A DNA stretch of 64,000 nucleotides, taken from assembly GCF_000758605.1 (NCBI RefSeq), contig NZ_CP009282.1:3906001-3970000 (forward strand), given 5' to 3'. The stretch is from Paenibacillus sp. FSL R5-0912. GTDB lineage: Bacteria; Bacillota; Bacilli; Paenibacillales; Paenibacillaceae. Shown one piece after another: positions 35,401 to 47,800 of this stretch; positions within the stretch are counted from its first letter, which is position 1, and every line of letters begins with the position of its first letter. Both the position numbers and the translations under genes were made by a program. Below the pieces are notes generated by a model. The model was given only the letters and a program-made list of their open reading frames with translations, was not told the origin of the DNA and did not search any database.

Positions 35401-35884
35401 TAACAACGGCGCAAAGTTCAAGCTGTATGAGAACGGTGAGTTGATCCATGAAGTATCTCTGGCAGACCAGTCACCTGCCGCCCAGTCTGTACAGATCGAT
35501 ATTGCCGGCAAACGGAATGGTACGTATGTCTATACAGGCGAACTGAGCAATTCACTCGGTACAACGAAGAGCGCCCCGCTGAGTGTAACAGTCTCGGATG
35601 CCTCTCCAGGGCAAGCCGTATTGTCTAACGACAACTGGGACGGGGACGGCAGCTATAATGTAAGTATGAATCTGTGGTGGGGGACGAATGCTACCGGATA
35701 TGATCTCTATGAGAATGGAATTCTGGTAGATACCCAAACCCTGCGGGCACAGACACCAGGTGCACAATCGGCAGTCACTGCAATTTCCGGCAAAGCACCC
35801 GGGACCTATGAATACGAGGTGGTGTTACGCAACCCGGCGGGTGAAACCAGAACGCCGAAGATGATCGTCACGGTACGGAAATAG
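29489..35884 (+). CDS. Secreted rhamnogalacturonan lyase (PL11) fused to two CE12 esterase domains
   Basis: A 2131-residue exoenzyme. Order: signal peptide (1-35), PL11 rhamnogalacturonan lyase (about 42-640, beta-propeller with [15 protein letters not shown] Asp-rich Ca loops), galactose-binding-like domain (652-785), CE12 GDSL esterase 1 (790-1007: YMAGDST, GHNDAS, DNTHFS), a lectin-like beta domain (1027-1240), a FIVAR helical domain (1251-1312), a second binding domain (1322-1460), CE12 esterase 2 (1470-1675: LASDST, SHNDST, DNTHLQ), two Ig-like domains (1690-1848), a helical linker, and two ChiC-type fibronectin-like repeats (1945-2131, MNLWWG in each). It would cut the rhamnogalacturonan I backbone and remove acetyl groups from pectin. 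AGGAGG precedes the ATG. Confidence 0.92.
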   Translation: MGKKIIFVKKSVFAFLLSFLLVIPLAIPASPVHAESTGSLPARQAEYLNRGLVAILVDNGVYLSWRYLNTDSDEIAFNIYKNGYKVNSAPISGSTNYVDATGADSSQYQISTVIAGKEEMQAETVPVQHNAYMPIPLDKPADGRTKDGGTYSYYAGDASVGDLDGDGDYEIVLLWSPSNSKDNSQAGYTGNVYIDAIEMDGTKLWRIDLGVNIRAGAHYTQLMVYDLDGNGKAEVVVKTADGTKDGQGTVIGDGTKDYRNESGYILSGAEYLTLFDGQTGAAVSTVNYDPPRGDVSAWGDGYGNRVDRFLAGIAYLDGVKPSVVMARGYYTRTTLTAYDYVDGQLVKRWNFDTNEAGSQYEGQGNHNLSVLDVDSDGKDEIMYGSLAIDDDGTLIYSTGLGHGDAMHAGKLDPGREGYQIVSVHEHTNAEYGLEMRDAATGEIIWGQYTGKDTGRGMSADIDPNYPGYESWAATIVEGQMDPLSRGYAANGEVIYEQNEVPRSANFAVWWDGDLQRELFDHEWNNTTAKGIPLVYKWDYENKQLNEIFRATGTLTNNHTKGNPALQADILGDWREELLLRSEDSSEYRLYTTTIPTNYRIPSLMQDPVYRLGIAWQNVAYNQPPHTGFYLGAEATEFPKANVTLTGAQETPQQVYYFDFGTDPAAGATAVQDTPYTEATGYGFESTSGITLDANHVSLPDNTKFAVDLPSANYKVTLKLGADARDSNIGVKSEFVQKLAVTGVSAGAPLVYSYDIAVVDGQLELIFSGTAIDVQEIIIEKYPEKTPGNAKTIYMAGDSTMQSYSSAQAPQEGWGQQFGRYFANGVVVQNDSIGGRSSKSFMVDGRLDTILQRIKPGDFFFISFGHNDASIGIPDRYASPADYKTYLTRYVNGAKQRGATPVLLTPVGRRDFNTVTQEFNVSFPEYVKAAKEVAVELNVPLIDLSQLSITDYNRIGLAATEKIFLYANPGEYPKYPNGVGDNTHFSSYGAQVIAGLVAGAVKDMGLTISPLVIDPDITEPEPEPEVQVYEENFEGDPAAAQYSMVNATGIAGTMTGTVTELSGNKVMSVTGSGSGNRAKVFRLFDAVNGDIVNVNFNWHSGNVGATPSEGHLTLQDANENILLTLLTKTGTTSPGTKIHYFVGPYTPDYGTGTTAVPDGGIATDILKNQWVNANVKINFAEKNIDLTLTSLADPTVTQTIKDIPMSPGVYANNVRGFRFLGTRKGGGGTLSWTTQIDNVKLEGKMLPPVAGDQAALIALHQEVKALDLSTYTDTSVAVLNKALAVVEAVLGTAATQAQVDHAVNLLTVARESLTSSPAGDISVYKFDFGSGSAAQGYTRVDSKRAYIEGNGYGFTDTALVQDENRETGNALTEDFIRMNGSSLLVEMKPANYRVTMTIGDAQEATNAAVVVEQMTKVPVTSVPKGEFKEFTYDIALIDGVFDFTFSGNSPKINALKIERLPETGAADQPTLYLASDSTVANYAESYRPQAGWGETLGGYFDLEQIRIDNRAVSGLSSKTFLVGGYLNDILLGIHEGDYLFMQWSHNDSTPSRPERYLTPEQFKVYLKDYINGTVQRGAIPVLVTPVNRRDFTGEVLNKSFPEYVQAMKETAQETGALLIDLNQASWESFQELGPEGTKSIFMWVGTTEDNTHLQMNGAVKVSVMVAKLVQKLDIPLSSLVTLEEEPSDQTAPQTTAAMAGELQNGWYTSAVEVTFTATDEDSGVDSTYYQIDGGEIQTGTKLTISDEGMHTVTYWSVDLDGNKEAEQTLAVPVDLAPPDIDIQGQPEYTIDQQVEIIYTASDTVSGVAEPSGVLLNAPGYTLEPGLHEVTATVSDLAGRETSMDFSFGISATFASLAELTRTFAAASDDPDAGALAEELSGKLQQAELAAGAHEGARARHLLAAYGNDVNTGRNTVFTAEQADVLSKWAAWISQGTPLADSAPGTPVLSDNNGHDTGLRDGDYAITMNLWWGNNGAKFKLYENGELIHEVSLADQSPAAQSVQIDIAGKRNGTYVYTGELSNSLGTTKSAPLSVTVSDASPGQAVLSNDNWDGDGSYNVSMNLWWGTNATGYDLYENGILVDTQTLRAQTPGAQSAVTAISGKAPGTYEYEVVLRNPAGETRTPKMIVTVRK

Positions 35885-35929
35885 ACTGGTCAGGCTGATA
35901 GAGTGGCAGATGTTTAAGCTTCAAATTCA

Positions 35930-35965
35930 GGAAAGTCTGCGACCCGGACTTTCCTTTTTTATTTA
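35930..35965 (+). terminator. Terminator of the lyase/esterase gene
   Basis: Perfect 8-bp stem GGAAAGTC / GACTTTCC with a 9-base loop and a T-rich tail. Confidence 0.88.
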
Positions 35966-36156
35966 GATTTGCAATCCCTCTATACAGTAATCTTGCAAAA
36001 GTACAGTAACATTTCCCGCTTCCGCGTGCTATTCTTGGGCCAGAAATACTTGAAAAAGCCTAAGGAAGGAGGTACGTCCGACAAAATTGAATGCGTTTAC
36101 ATGGATAGTTAATATTGCGCTTTGTAAGAAGCATTTATCTGAGGGAGGCGGAAGGT

Positions 36157-37428
36157 TTGAAGAAAATAAAAAAATGGAAGCTCGGACTCATGATGACGGT
36201 GCTGATGCTGCTGATACCGGCGGGAACCGGAAGCGCAGCCACTGTGCTGGAAGAGGTGCCTTTTCCGATGGATTCCAGCAATCAGGCTGGATGGTGGTCT
36301 CCCCTTGCCACGTATGGACTGGGTTATGAGTATGCGTACATGGCCTATAATGCACCGGGAACTATTGCCGGTAAACATACCGCAGCCATTGCCAGACGGG
36401 ATAACGATGGGATTTGGAGCAAGCTGCCGCTCATGAATGGTGCCGTGCCTGCAGAATATACCGATGATCTGGGGCATAATCAGCCGTCCATGGCCAGAGA
36501 CGGGAGCGGCCGGTTCCACGTATTCGCCTCCATGCACAGTAATCCGTGGCAGTACTTCCGCTCGGATACGGTAGGAGGGATTCCGCAGAATCACTCCGAT
36601 GAGCTGCCTCAAGGCATGACGGTAACCTATCCGGTATTGGCGACGGCTCCGAACGGTGATTTGTATTTAATGGTGCGTGTTGATAAAGATCCGGCAGGCA
36701 AAAGAGAGGCTGTTCTGTTCCGCTGGAATAATGCCGAATCTGTGTGGAGCCAGGTCAAGGTGATTGCTGCGCACCTTAACCGGTCTGTCTACCCTGACGA
36801 TCTGGTCTTTGATGCGAGCGGAGATCTTCATATCTTGTTCGAGTGGGCGTATTTCGCAGCCAGTCCTCTGCGCCACCAGCTGTCTTATCTGAAATATAGT
36901 CCTTCCACGGGGGTATTCTCCAAAGCAGACGGAACGCCTGTGTCAGCTCCGGTCTCACTGACTACCTCGGATATTGTGCAGCCTATGGCTCCTGCTGAAG
37001 CCTATGTACAGAGTGGCAGCGATCCCGGCGGACCGGGCGTTCAGAGCGCAAAGATGACGCTTGATACTCTTGGCCGCCCGGTTATCGCCTACCGCTATCG
37101 TGAAGAAGGAGCCACGAGCTTCTCGGTTAAGCAGGCAACGTATGGCACAGGAGGCTGGGCGCTGCAGACGGTCTATAATGCAGCTCCGACTACAGCCGCG
37201 ATTGATGTGACCTGGGCAGGCAATGCCGCAAGAATCTATTACGTGAAAAGCAGCGGCAGCGATCGTGCATTGATGGCCGTAAATACGGGCACAGGCTGGA
37301 CCGAAACATCGCTTGCGCCGGGTATCCCGGTCGAGCGGCTGGCGGTAGAACGCAGTCCCAAGGGTATCGATGTCCTGTATCTGGTGGATGTGACGAACCT
37401 CAAGCTCTATTACGGGCGTAACGAATAG
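36157..37428 (+). CDS. Secreted BNR-type beta-propeller protein (BNR_4-like)
   Basis: A 423-residue secreted protein. The start is TTG 36157, with GGGAGG eight bases before it; the signal peptide runs through MMTVLMLLIPAGTGSAA. The mature part looks like the BNR_4 repeat family: LGHNQPSMARDGSGRFHVFA and YPVLATAPNGDLYLMVR are propeller blades. Related folds include ulvan and rhamnogalacturonan lyases of the PL24/PL25 type, so a role in polysaccharide breakdown together with the gene before it is plausible. Catalytic residues cannot be assigned. Confidence 0.75.
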   Translation: MKKIKKWKLGLMMTVLMLLIPAGTGSAATVLEEVPFPMDSSNQAGWWSPLATYGLGYEYAYMAYNAPGTIAGKHTAAIARRDNDGIWSKLPLMNGAVPAEYTDDLGHNQPSMARDGSGRFHVFASMHSNPWQYFRSDTVGGIPQNHSDELPQGMTVTYPVLATAPNGDLYLMVRVDKDPAGKREAVLFRWNNAESVWSQVKVIAAHLNRSVYPDDLVFDASGDLHILFEWAYFAASPLRHQLSYLKYSPSTGVFSKADGTPVSAPVSLTTSDIVQPMAPAEAYVQSGSDPGGPGVQSAKMTLDTLGRPVIAYRYREEGATSFSVKQATYGTGGWALQTVYNAAPTTAAIDVTWAGNAARIYYVKSSGSDRALMAVNTGTGWTETSLAPGIPVERLAVERSPKGIDVLYLVDVTNLKLYYGRNE

Positions 37429-37526
37429 ACGAATAGAGGAGGACTCAGATTCCTTTATTTGTGTTAATCAGGCGTTATTCGCAGATCCTCAGTCCGCTTC
37501 AATATAACTTGCCATTCGTCAAAAAA

Positions 37527-37554
37527 AGAACCTGAGCTGCAGCTCAGGTTCTTC
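37527..37554. terminator. Terminator-like perfect palindrome
   Basis: A 28-base perfect palindrome with arms AAGAACCTGAGCTG and complement, preceded by seven A but followed by few T. As a terminator it is better oriented for the minus strand, but it ends the plus-strand gene by position. Confidence 0.6.
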
Positions 37555-37557
37555 ATA

Positions 37558-37586
37558 TTGCATATATACATACACGATGATATAAT
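37558..37586 (+). promoter_or_regulatory. Sigma-A-type promoter of the rifamycin phosphotransferase gene
   Basis: TTGCAT, 17 bases, TATAAT, directly after the palindrome at 37527. Predicted transcription start is near 37593, giving a leader of about 110 bases before the ATG at 37706. The leader is very AT-rich. Confidence 0.65.
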
Positions 37587-37693
37587 CATTTCACAACTAT
37601 ACTAGTTTCTATAAACGTAGTTAATGCATCTTATATATTAAATATAACATGCCGGAAATTTCTTGTCAAATATTTTTTCAAGTCAATAGTTAG

Positions 37694-40318
<2,625 letters not shown>

Positions 40319-40346
40319 ATACAGTAATCATGCAGGAGGGGTAAGG

Positions 40347-41270
40347 ATGAGTATACAAGTTTATACCAAAAGACGTTCAACAAAGAGTTTTCTATTTGAG
40401 AAGTATTTAGCTTTACGAAATACTAAAAAAGGCTTTTCCAGTATTGAAAATACGACACAGTTTGTAAAACGGGCAGGCCTAGAAAACAGTAAGCCCTATA
40501 GGATGGGTGTTGTTAAATTCATCAGCAGAATTAAGGAGGAAGCGTTTGAGGGGATTAAGGTTTTTACAATAAATGACCAACAATCCATGACGCAAAAAGT
40601 AATTCTCTATATCCATGGCGGCGCTTGGGTTAACCAGCCTTTAAGCTTCCACTGGACGTTCATGGATAGAATGGCACAGTCGCTTAATGCGAAAATAATA
40701 GCCCCTATTTATCCTAAAATTCCTAACTATAATTATAAAAACACCTATCCGAAGCTCCTAAACCTGTATAAAGATATTCTGGGAACCGTTAAAAGTTCTG
40801 AACAATTGACGATTATGGGCGATTCTGCAGGCGGAAACCTATCTCTAGGCCTGGCCCATCTGCTCAAGATGAATGAGATTCCCCAGCCCAAGGACATCAT
40901 TCTATTCTCTGCCTGTGTGGATATGGCCCTTACGAACCCGCTTATTCCTGAATATGAAAAGAAGGACCCGATGCTGTCGGTGGGTGGAATGGAAGTCATT
41001 ACAAGGATCTGGGCGGATGATAAAAGCTTAAACGATCCTATAATCAGTCCCATCTACGGTGACTTTGAAGACCTCGGAAGAATCACTCACTTCATCGGAA
41101 CGCACGAAGGTCTATATCCCGATGCCATGAAGCTCGATGATATGCTGACCGGACAAGGAATTGAAATCAATACCTTTGTATACCCCAAAATGAATCATGT
41201 GTTTGTGATCATGCCTATCCCCGAAGCATTAGACGCCCAGCGGAAGATTATTGAGATTATTAATAACTAG
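40347..41270 (+). CDS. Alpha/beta hydrolase (hormone-sensitive-lipase family)
   Basis: A 307-residue carboxylesterase-like enzyme. The oxyanion motif HGGAW is near residue 90, the nucleophile elbow GDSAGG near 152, an Asp follows in the FIGTHEGLYPDA region, and the catalytic His is in MNHVF near 290. ATG 40347 has AGGAGGGG before it; longer frames overlap the preceding gene. It begins 28 bases after the phosphotransferase stop, so the two may be co-transcribed. It is more AT-rich than its neighbour. Substrate unknown. Confidence 0.85.
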   Translation: MSIQVYTKRRSTKSFLFEKYLALRNTKKGFSSIENTTQFVKRAGLENSKPYRMGVVKFISRIKEEAFEGIKVFTINDQQSMTQKVILYIHGGAWVNQPLSFHWTFMDRMAQSLNAKIIAPIYPKIPNYNYKNTYPKLLNLYKDILGTVKSSEQLTIMGDSAGGNLSLGLAHLLKMNEIPQPKDIILFSACVDMALTNPLIPEYEKKDPMLSVGGMEVITRIWADDKSLNDPIISPIYGDFEDLGRITHFIGTHEGLYPDAMKLDDMLTGQGIEINTFVYPKMNHVFVIMPIPEALDAQRKIIEIINN

Positions 41271-41332
41271 GAGACTCTTATTGCAGACTTAGTGTCGACT
41301 TCTATATTATGGTATTTTGGGGAGGGTAATAT

Positions 41333-41641
41333 ATGAGACTAGCTAAATATTTGAAGTTATCAATAATAATATTATTCGTTCTTGTGATTGGTTCTGCATG
41401 CCAAAACAACCAGGAGGGAGGGCCAGACAGCTATATTTCAATGAATGAATTAAGGGGTTTATCGGAAAAGGGCGCCACACTCGATTGGAGTGATTTGAAT
41501 AAATATTCTTTTGAGGATACCGGTTCAGGATTATAGTTCAGGAATTATCCCATTGAAGGAGGGAACCAGCTTGTACTTACGGGTAAAAGCCTGGAAAGTC
41601 CGCCGGAGAGAGTATATAGTATGAGTGAATGGAGCCATTGA
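41333..41641 (+). pseudogene. Small lipoprotein gene with in-frame amber codon
   Basis: GGGGAGG precedes the ATG. The signal peptide ends in VIGSAC, with lipid Cys at residue 23. The frame reads ELRGLSEKGATLDWSDLNKY, FEDTGSGL, then TAG at 41534-41536, and continues in the same frame as FRNYPIEGGNQLVLTGKSLE and PPERV to TGA at 41639. The second part fits the usual end of this protein family, so a Tyr codon probably became TAG. Without it the lipoprotein would have about 102 residues. Function unknown. Confidence 0.6.
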
Positions 41642-41658
41642 ACTAAAATTTATACTAA

Positions 41659-41694
41659 GCAAAGAAGCCTCCTATAGGAGGCTTCTTTGCTTAT
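41659..41694. terminator. Bidirectional terminator
   Basis: Perfect 14-bp stem (GCAAAGAAGCCTCC and complement) with loop TATA, between the lipoprotein gene and the convergent melA gene. Confidence 0.85.
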
Positions 41695-41716
41695 GGCGAT
41701 AAAACAACTTTCACCT

Positions 41717-43015
41717 TTATTGATAGTCAGGCAGCCAGTCACCGTGGGCATCGATCAGGTCGTCACACATATTAATGATATCATCCATCGATAGCTCTGC
41801 TGCTGTATGCGGGTCCAGCATAGCTGCGTGGTAGATATGCTCTTTCTTGCGTGTCATGGCGGCTTCAATCGTAAGCAGTTGTGTATTGATATTCGTACGG
41901 TTCAGTGCGGCACATTGCGGAGGCAGATCGCCTACGTAGGTCGGAGTTACTCCACTGCGGTCAACCAGACAAGGGACCTCGACACAGGCTTCTTTGGGCA
42001 GATTAGGAATCAGTCCTGTGTTCATAACGTTGCCTCCGATCTTAAACGGCACATTGGTCTCCATCGCTTCCAGTATATAAGAGGCGTATTCATGTGAACG
42101 TTCATGCGTAAGCTCCTGATTATTCACCAGCTCATCACGCATCTGTTCCCAGCGTCCAATCTGTTCTACGCAACGGCGCGGATATTCGTCAAGAGGGATC
42201 TGGAACCGCTCGATCAGCTCAGGATAATTTCTTTTGATGAAATACGGATGGTATTCCGCATTATGCTCGGAGGATTCTGTAATATAATAGCCGAATTTCA
42301 GCATCATCTCATAGCGGACCATATCACCGTGAGGCTCAAGCTGCTTCTCTGCAGCGAGGCGTTTGATCTCCGGATACAAATCCTTGCCGTCCTTGGTAAC
42401 CTTAAGCAGCCAAGCCATATGGTTGATACCGGCAATCGTCGCCTGTACACCTTCCTGTTCTATCCCGAGGTGACTGAATAATCCGGGGATACATTGCTGC
42501 ACGCTGTGGCATAATCCCACCGTATTCACGCCGCCGTAAGTGTTCATCACATTCGTTAGAACGGCCATCGGATTCGTGTAATTCAGGAACAGCGCATCCG
42601 GACAGACCTCACGAATATCCGCTGCGAAATCAAGCATGACCGGAATCGTGCGTAAATTACGGAATAATCCGCCAATGCCTACAGTGTCCGCAATGGTCTG
42701 ACGCAAGCCGTACTTCTTCGGAATTTCAAAATCTGTAATGGTGCATGGATCATAACCACCGACCTGAATGGCATTGATTACATATTTGGCGCCGCGCAGC
42801 GCTTCTTTGCGGTCGGTATAGGCGATGATGGTACAGGTGCTGCCGCCACTGTTCTTCAGGTTCGTAAGCATATTTTCGGAGTCTTTGAGCCGCTGAAGAT
42901 CAATATCATATAGAGCAATCTCAAACCCCTGAAGTGCAGCTGTCGCCATGATATCCCCTAGGACGTTCTTGGCGAAAACCGTGCTACCTGCACCGATAAA
43001 TGTAACTTTTGACAT
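41717..43015 (-). CDS. melA: Alpha-galactosidase, glycoside hydrolase family 4
   Basis: A 432-residue GH4 enzyme. NAD site FIGAGS at residues 6-11, YTNPM near 146-150, metal ligands Cys169 (in LCHSVQ) and His199 (in INHM). The CHSVQ form is that of alpha-galactosidases; alpha-glucosidases of GH4 differ here. GH4 enzymes work by NAD-dependent oxidation, elimination and re-reduction, with Mn. The enzyme is cytoplasmic, so melibiose or raffinose-type sugars must be imported, but no transporter is in the window. AGGAGG precedes the ATG. Divergent from the AraC gene at 43198. Confidence 0.9.
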   Translation of the reverse strand: MSKVTFIGAGSTVFAKNVLGDIMATAALQGFEIALYDIDLQRLKDSENMLTNLKNSGGSTCTIIAYTDRKEALRGAKYVINAIQVGGYDPCTITDFEIPKKYGLRQTIADTVGIGGLFRNLRTIPVMLDFAADIREVCPDALFLNYTNPMAVLTNVMNTYGGVNTVGLCHSVQQCIPGLFSHLGIEQEGVQATIAGINHMAWLLKVTKDGKDLYPEIKRLAAEKQLEPHGDMVRYEMMLKFGYYITESSEHNAEYHPYFIKRNYPELIERFQIPLDEYPRRCVEQIGRWEQMRDELVNNQELTHERSHEYASYILEAMETNVPFKIGGNVMNTGLIPNLPKEACVEVPCLVDRSGVTPTYVGDLPPQCAALNRTNINTQLLTIEAAMTRKKEHIYHAAMLDPHTAAELSMDDIINMCDDLIDAHGDWLPDYQ

Positions 43016-43129
43016 TATACATTAGCCTCCTGTAATTTGCGGAATACGCTTCAGTCATTTGGAAATATGAATATTAATCCGAATGAGAATCGTTGTTCTA
43101 GAAGCTTTTTCCGCTCTTATATTCTATAA

Positions 43130-43152
43130 TCACTATAGAATAGAACAGAAGG
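43130..43152. promoter_or_regulatory. Operator candidate between melA and the AraC gene
   Basis: Perfect 23-bp inverted repeat: TATTCTATA, ATCAC, TATAGAATA. It contains a TATAAT hexamer (43135-43140) on the plus strand, so a bound regulator would cover a promoter of the AraC gene. AraC proteins usually bind direct repeats, hence the binder is uncertain. Confidence 0.55.
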
Positions 43153-43197
43153 AACCACTATGGAGAAAGACAAGATAAATATGGAGGAATGTTGCAT

Positions 43198-44061
43198 ATG
43201 AATCCGGACCATTATGACTTCACTTTAGGGATTAATCTAACACCGGAGGAGCAGGATCTGTCTGTCCTGTTCAGCGGGGAGGCAAGACCTTTTCCTGGCC
43301 ATAAAATCGGACCTTCCGTTCACGATTTTTATTTGATACATACTGTTCTGGAAGGCGGGGGGCTGTTTCAGAGCGGTATGTTCTCTGCCGAGTGCAGGAG
43401 TGGAGACACCTTCGTTATTTTCCCCGGCGCGCTCTTCAGCTATCAGGCAGATCAGGATGTCCCTTGGCATTATGCCTGGGTAGCCATGCAGGGGATTGGC
43501 GTTCAAGGACTTCTCTCCGCTGTCGGCATTACAAGAGAACAACCCTTCATGCATTCCGGTAATGTCACAGAGCTTCATAGCTTGTACGAACGAATTCGGC
43601 ATGCCTTCACGCAGTCTGCTTACCCGCGGCTGGAGAGTCTGGAGGCTTCAGGCTGGGCGCGGCTGCTGCTTCATCAATTCGGGCTGGGTAATTTAAGTGC
43701 GCTGCCCCTGCATCCTGCCGAAATGCCCGAGATTATTGACCGGCAGATTGACCAGGCCATCCGCTGGATTTCGCTGCAGTTCCACCAACAGATCAGTATT
43801 GATCAACTGGCGTCCTCACTCGGCTACCACCGGGTGCATCTGTCCAAAGCTTTCAAGCAGCGAACCGGCTTGTCACCCAAACAGTTTTTGCTCAAAATGC
43901 GGATGGACAAAGCCAGACAATTGCTCGGGGCTCCGCTGACCATTGAGCAGGTAGCTTCGTCCGTGGGTTTCAATGATGCGCTGTATTTCTCGAAGCAATT
44001 CCGCAAGCACACGGGCATGCCGCCGAGCGAGTACCGGGCGGGTCTGAGGAACGGGGAATAG
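43198..44061 (+). CDS. AraC-family transcriptional regulator
   Basis: A 287-residue regulator with an N-terminal cupin sugar-binding domain (about 20-150) and two C-terminal helix-turn-helix motifs (about 185-282; SIDQLASSLGYHRVHLSKAF and VASSVGFNDALYFSKQFRKH). ATG 43198 has GGAGG ten bases before it; ATG 43189 is too close. Divergent from the alpha-galactosidase gene, so it most likely activates it in response to an alpha-galactoside, like RafR or MsmR. Confidence 0.9.
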   Translation: MNPDHYDFTLGINLTPEEQDLSVLFSGEARPFPGHKIGPSVHDFYLIHTVLEGGGLFQSGMFSAECRSGDTFVIFPGALFSYQADQDVPWHYAWVAMQGIGVQGLLSAVGITREQPFMHSGNVTELHSLYERIRHAFTQSAYPRLESLEASGWARLLLHQFGLGNLSALPLHPAEMPEIIDRQIDQAIRWISLQFHQQISIDQLASSLGYHRVHLSKAFKQRTGLSPKQFLLKMRMDKARQLLGAPLTIEQVASSVGFNDALYFSKQFRKHTGMPPSEYRAGLRNGE

Positions 44062-44128
44062 GGGAACATTCAGCCTATAGCTGACTGATTCCGATAATCC
44101 ATACGGGTTCCAATGGTAGTCCTAATGA

Positions 44129-44160
44129 AGAAAACCAGCCTCTCACGCGGCTGGTTTTCT
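44129..44160. terminator. Bidirectional terminator
   Basis: Perfect 12-bp stem AGAAAACCAGCC / GGCTGGTTTTCT with an 8-base loop between convergent genes. Confidence 0.85.
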
Positions 44161-44165
44161 CATGG

Positions 44166-44594
44166 TTATGATTTCACTTTTTCAAGCTTAAACACAAATT
44201 CCCAAGTTGCGGTATTCCCTGAATATCGTCCTCGATTCTCGACAACTTTTACGGACAGTGATTTATTCTGTGTTGCCTTCAAGGTCGACACTTTAATGGA
44301 AGCGGTTGCTGACCCTTCCTCAGGAATTTTATCCTGTTCCTGTGCTTCGGCAAGCAGCTTGATAGTTCCTGTTGAACTAGCATTTATTGTGACGGATTCA
44401 CCTTCTGCAAGTTCTTCTCCATCTACGTACCCGCCTGACCACCACTCATTACCCACATGATTGTTCTCTACTAAGCTCGCGCTCACAAATGTAACTTTGA
44501 CTTTCTGAGTCTTAGCGGCTGCTGATAAGGGTTGGGCGCTTATAACGAGAGCGAATACCATCACAGAAACAAGCTTAATCCATTTCCATTTCAT
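44166..44594 (-). CDS. Small secreted protein, unknown function
   Basis: A 142-residue protein with a clear signal peptide (MKWKWIKLVSVMVFALVIS and cleavage near AAA-K). The mature part is about 115 residues, mostly predicted beta strands, with VKVTFVSASLVENNHVGNEW and WSGGYVDGEEL early on. No Cys, no anchor. I do not recognise the family. GAGAGGTG is located before the ATG. Confidence 0.7.
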   Translation of the reverse strand: MKWKWIKLVSVMVFALVISAQPLSAAAKTQKVKVTFVSASLVENNHVGNEWWSGGYVDGEELAEGESVTINASSTGTIKLLAEAQEQDKIPEEGSATASIKVSTLKATQNKSLSVKVVENRGRYSGNTATWEFVFKLEKVKS

Positions 44595-44819
44595 GACTTA
44601 CACCTCTCTCTTAATCTATTATTTACCAATTATAGCAGGTCAATAGGCGTAGTTCTAGAGACTCATATGTTCGTTTTCCCGAAGCTGTTCAGAAATTGTT
44701 CATATGTCAGGTTTACAGTAACTTAAACTGCTGTCAGCGCAGGGATGATACAGGTTACGCAGACAATGGGCAGTAGACTTCAAACCAATCGATGACGAAA
44801 AAGGAGGAAGTATTCATCA

Positions 44820-47800
44820 ATGAAAATGAAAAAGATTAGCATTTGGCTCGTACTTATTCTATTGGTTACCCAATGGACAACAAGCTTTGGCTCTTTCACT
44901 GAACGTGCTCATGCAGAACCCAGTAACATTACGGAAAATCTGATCACCAGCGTTTCTCTGGCCGTGTATACGGATGAGCACTACTCAGAGACAGTCACCG
45001 GCAATGTATATCAGCTTGATTCCTATTCTGAGCTGAACTACACGTGGTCATTAGCAGATGGGCATGGTTATGAAGCAGGCTCCACTTTTGAATTTAATAT
45101 TCCCGATCAGTTTGAGCTTTATAATGATTTGGATGGGGATCTTCTATTTGGTGGGGATACAGTAGGTACCTATCATGTCGATAAAGGTAATAATCATGTT
45201 GTCTTTACGTTTAATGAATTTATTGAACAATATGATCATGTGCAGGGGACCTTTACTGTCCGTTCACTGCTTAGTTCTAAAAAAATAAAAGGGTCGACCA
45301 CACAGCTTGTGGAGTTCCCGATCAATGGCGGCACCCAGGTAATTGAACTTCATTTCAAGCCTAACGTCAGTTCAACTGTAGAGAAGAAAGGTACTCCATT
45401 GCCTCAATTCTACAATCCAACGCAAATCGGCTGGACCGTCGATGTCAACAAGGTCTTGGAAAGTGTGGGCAACGCTGTCGTTACCGATGAGATTCCGGAC
45501 GGGTTGACGCTTGACACAAGCACCATTGTTGTCCGTGAACTTGAGGTAAAGCTGGACGGTACAGTTATAGCAGGTGACATTGTTCCGGGTAGCAGTTATG
45601 ATGCCACCGGGTCCACCCCGGCGAAGCTGGATTTAAAATTTAAACAGAGCCCAATCACCAAGGCGTATCGTGTAGAATTCACCACCGATATTACAGCCAG
45701 CGGTGAGGATGCAGTCAGCTATGAGAATACAGCTATTTTTACAGGAGACAACGGTTTATCAAAAGAATCGAAGACTACCGTAACCGTAGGACGTGGCAAG
45801 CCGCTTAACAAGGTAGTCGTGCATCATGATGATGCAAGCCAGACTACGACTTGGGCGGTTGAATTCAATTACAATGAAAAAAACATCTCTGCAAACGAAG
45901 CGATCCTGAAGGATACAATTGACCTCAATCATAAGCTCATCGAAGGTTCACTGAACGTATACCCAGTGACTATTAAAGCCGATGGTACAGGGGTTAAGGC
46001 TACTGAGCCACTTCCGGAGAGTAAATACACGATCACAAAATCAGTGGTAGATGGTAAAAATCAATTTGAACTCAAATTCAAAGATGCTATTGATTCGGCA
46101 TACCGCATCGAATACAAAACTAAAGCGCCGGAACGTGTTTTTGAAAATGGCAAGGTCACTAATACAGTGACTTACGGTGAACATTCGGACTCAGCTTCCC
46201 AGAATATCACCCAACAAATATTGGTCAAGGGTAACAGCGAAAAAGATTATCTGAACAAGACAGTACGTTGGACAATTACGATCAACAAAGATTCAAAGAC
46301 GATGGAAAATCTGAAAGTAACGGATACCTTCGTTAACGCTGGACTCAAGCTGGTACCGGGAAGCCTTACCATTAAACCGGTCGCTGGAGGTCCCGCTGTC
46401 GTTACTGAGGTTGTTTATACCGAACATGATCCTGTAGAGGCTAACGATGGGTTCACGATTACTTTTAAAGCTCCAATCTCTGAACCGTATACCATAACAT
46501 ACCTCACTAAGTTTAACTTTGATTGGTTGGCAGGGGGGAAAAACCAGTTTGTCAATCAGGCATTGCTGGAATGGGTGGAGAATGGAGAGTCTAAGACCAT
46601 TACAAGAACATCGACATTCGATCCAAGAGCAGAAGTGAAGAATAACGGTCTCAAGAACGGTTCGTACAATGCCTTCACCAAACAGATTTCCTGGAATGTT
46701 GGGGCCAACTATAATATGAAAACCCTGACTAATGCTAAATTGGTGGACACGATCAGCAGCGGTCAAGTTGTGGTTCCGGATTCCGTTAAGGTATTCAAAT
46801 GGATCTACGGTGCCAATGGAGACCCTTCGGTGGACGTAAACGTCGATGAAGATGATTACAAGGTAACTCTGAACGACGGGAAGCTTGAGGTAAGCTTTAA
46901 CAAAACGATCAATTATGCCTTTTACGTTACCTTTAAGACTACTTTCGCGGATAAGGTTATTGACGTAAAGACTGTCGATAATACTGCATTGCTGTATGAC
47001 GGCACAACCAAGGAATCCGCTGACCTGAATGCTTCGGTGAACATTCCTAACGGAGGCGAATATATCGCCAAGACAGGCGCACAAAACAACAATAAGATTG
47101 ACTGGACGGTCTATATCAACCGTAATCAATCTGTTGTGAAGGACGCTCTGGTAACAGATACTCCGAGTGAGAATCAAATTCTGCTTACTAACACTTATCA
47201 CCTCTATAAGACAAATGTTGCAGAAAACGGGACAATAACACCCGCAAGCGAGGAATTGATACGCGGCACAGATTATACACTGAACTTCTTGAAAGACAGT
47301 GAAGGCAAAGAAAGCTTCGAACTGAAGTTTACCAAAGAAATCTCGGAAGCTTACATTCTTCAATACCAATCTGTAATCACTGCACAAAATAATGAAACAG
47401 TCAGCAACGAGGTAGGTCTCACAGGTACGAATGTGAAAGAGGTTATCAAAGATACCAATTCTGAAGTCACGGTTAAGCTCTCGAGCGGTTCAGGCACAGG
47501 CAGTGGTGTCAGAGGTACGCTCAGCATTGAAAAGATTGATGCGGACAATCACAGCAATACTCTCAAAGGAGCATCCTTTGACTTATTCCGCGTCATCGGC
47601 AATGAGCAGATTTGGATTAATGAGGGAGTAACCGATGAAGAAGGCAAGCTTGAATTCACCAAGCTCCTCGGTGGAGATTATGCAGTAGTTGAAAAAACTG
47701 CACCTGCAGGTTATCTGTTAGATACGACACCTCATGCAGTTAAAATTAATTCAACTACAGGAATCGAGCTGAAAATCACAAACAAAACATCAGCGACGCC

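Noticed and set aside
29489..35884. Large antisense reading frames within the pectinase and adhesin genes
   Set aside because: They follow codon bias of the main strand and have no recognisable protein or ribosome binding site.
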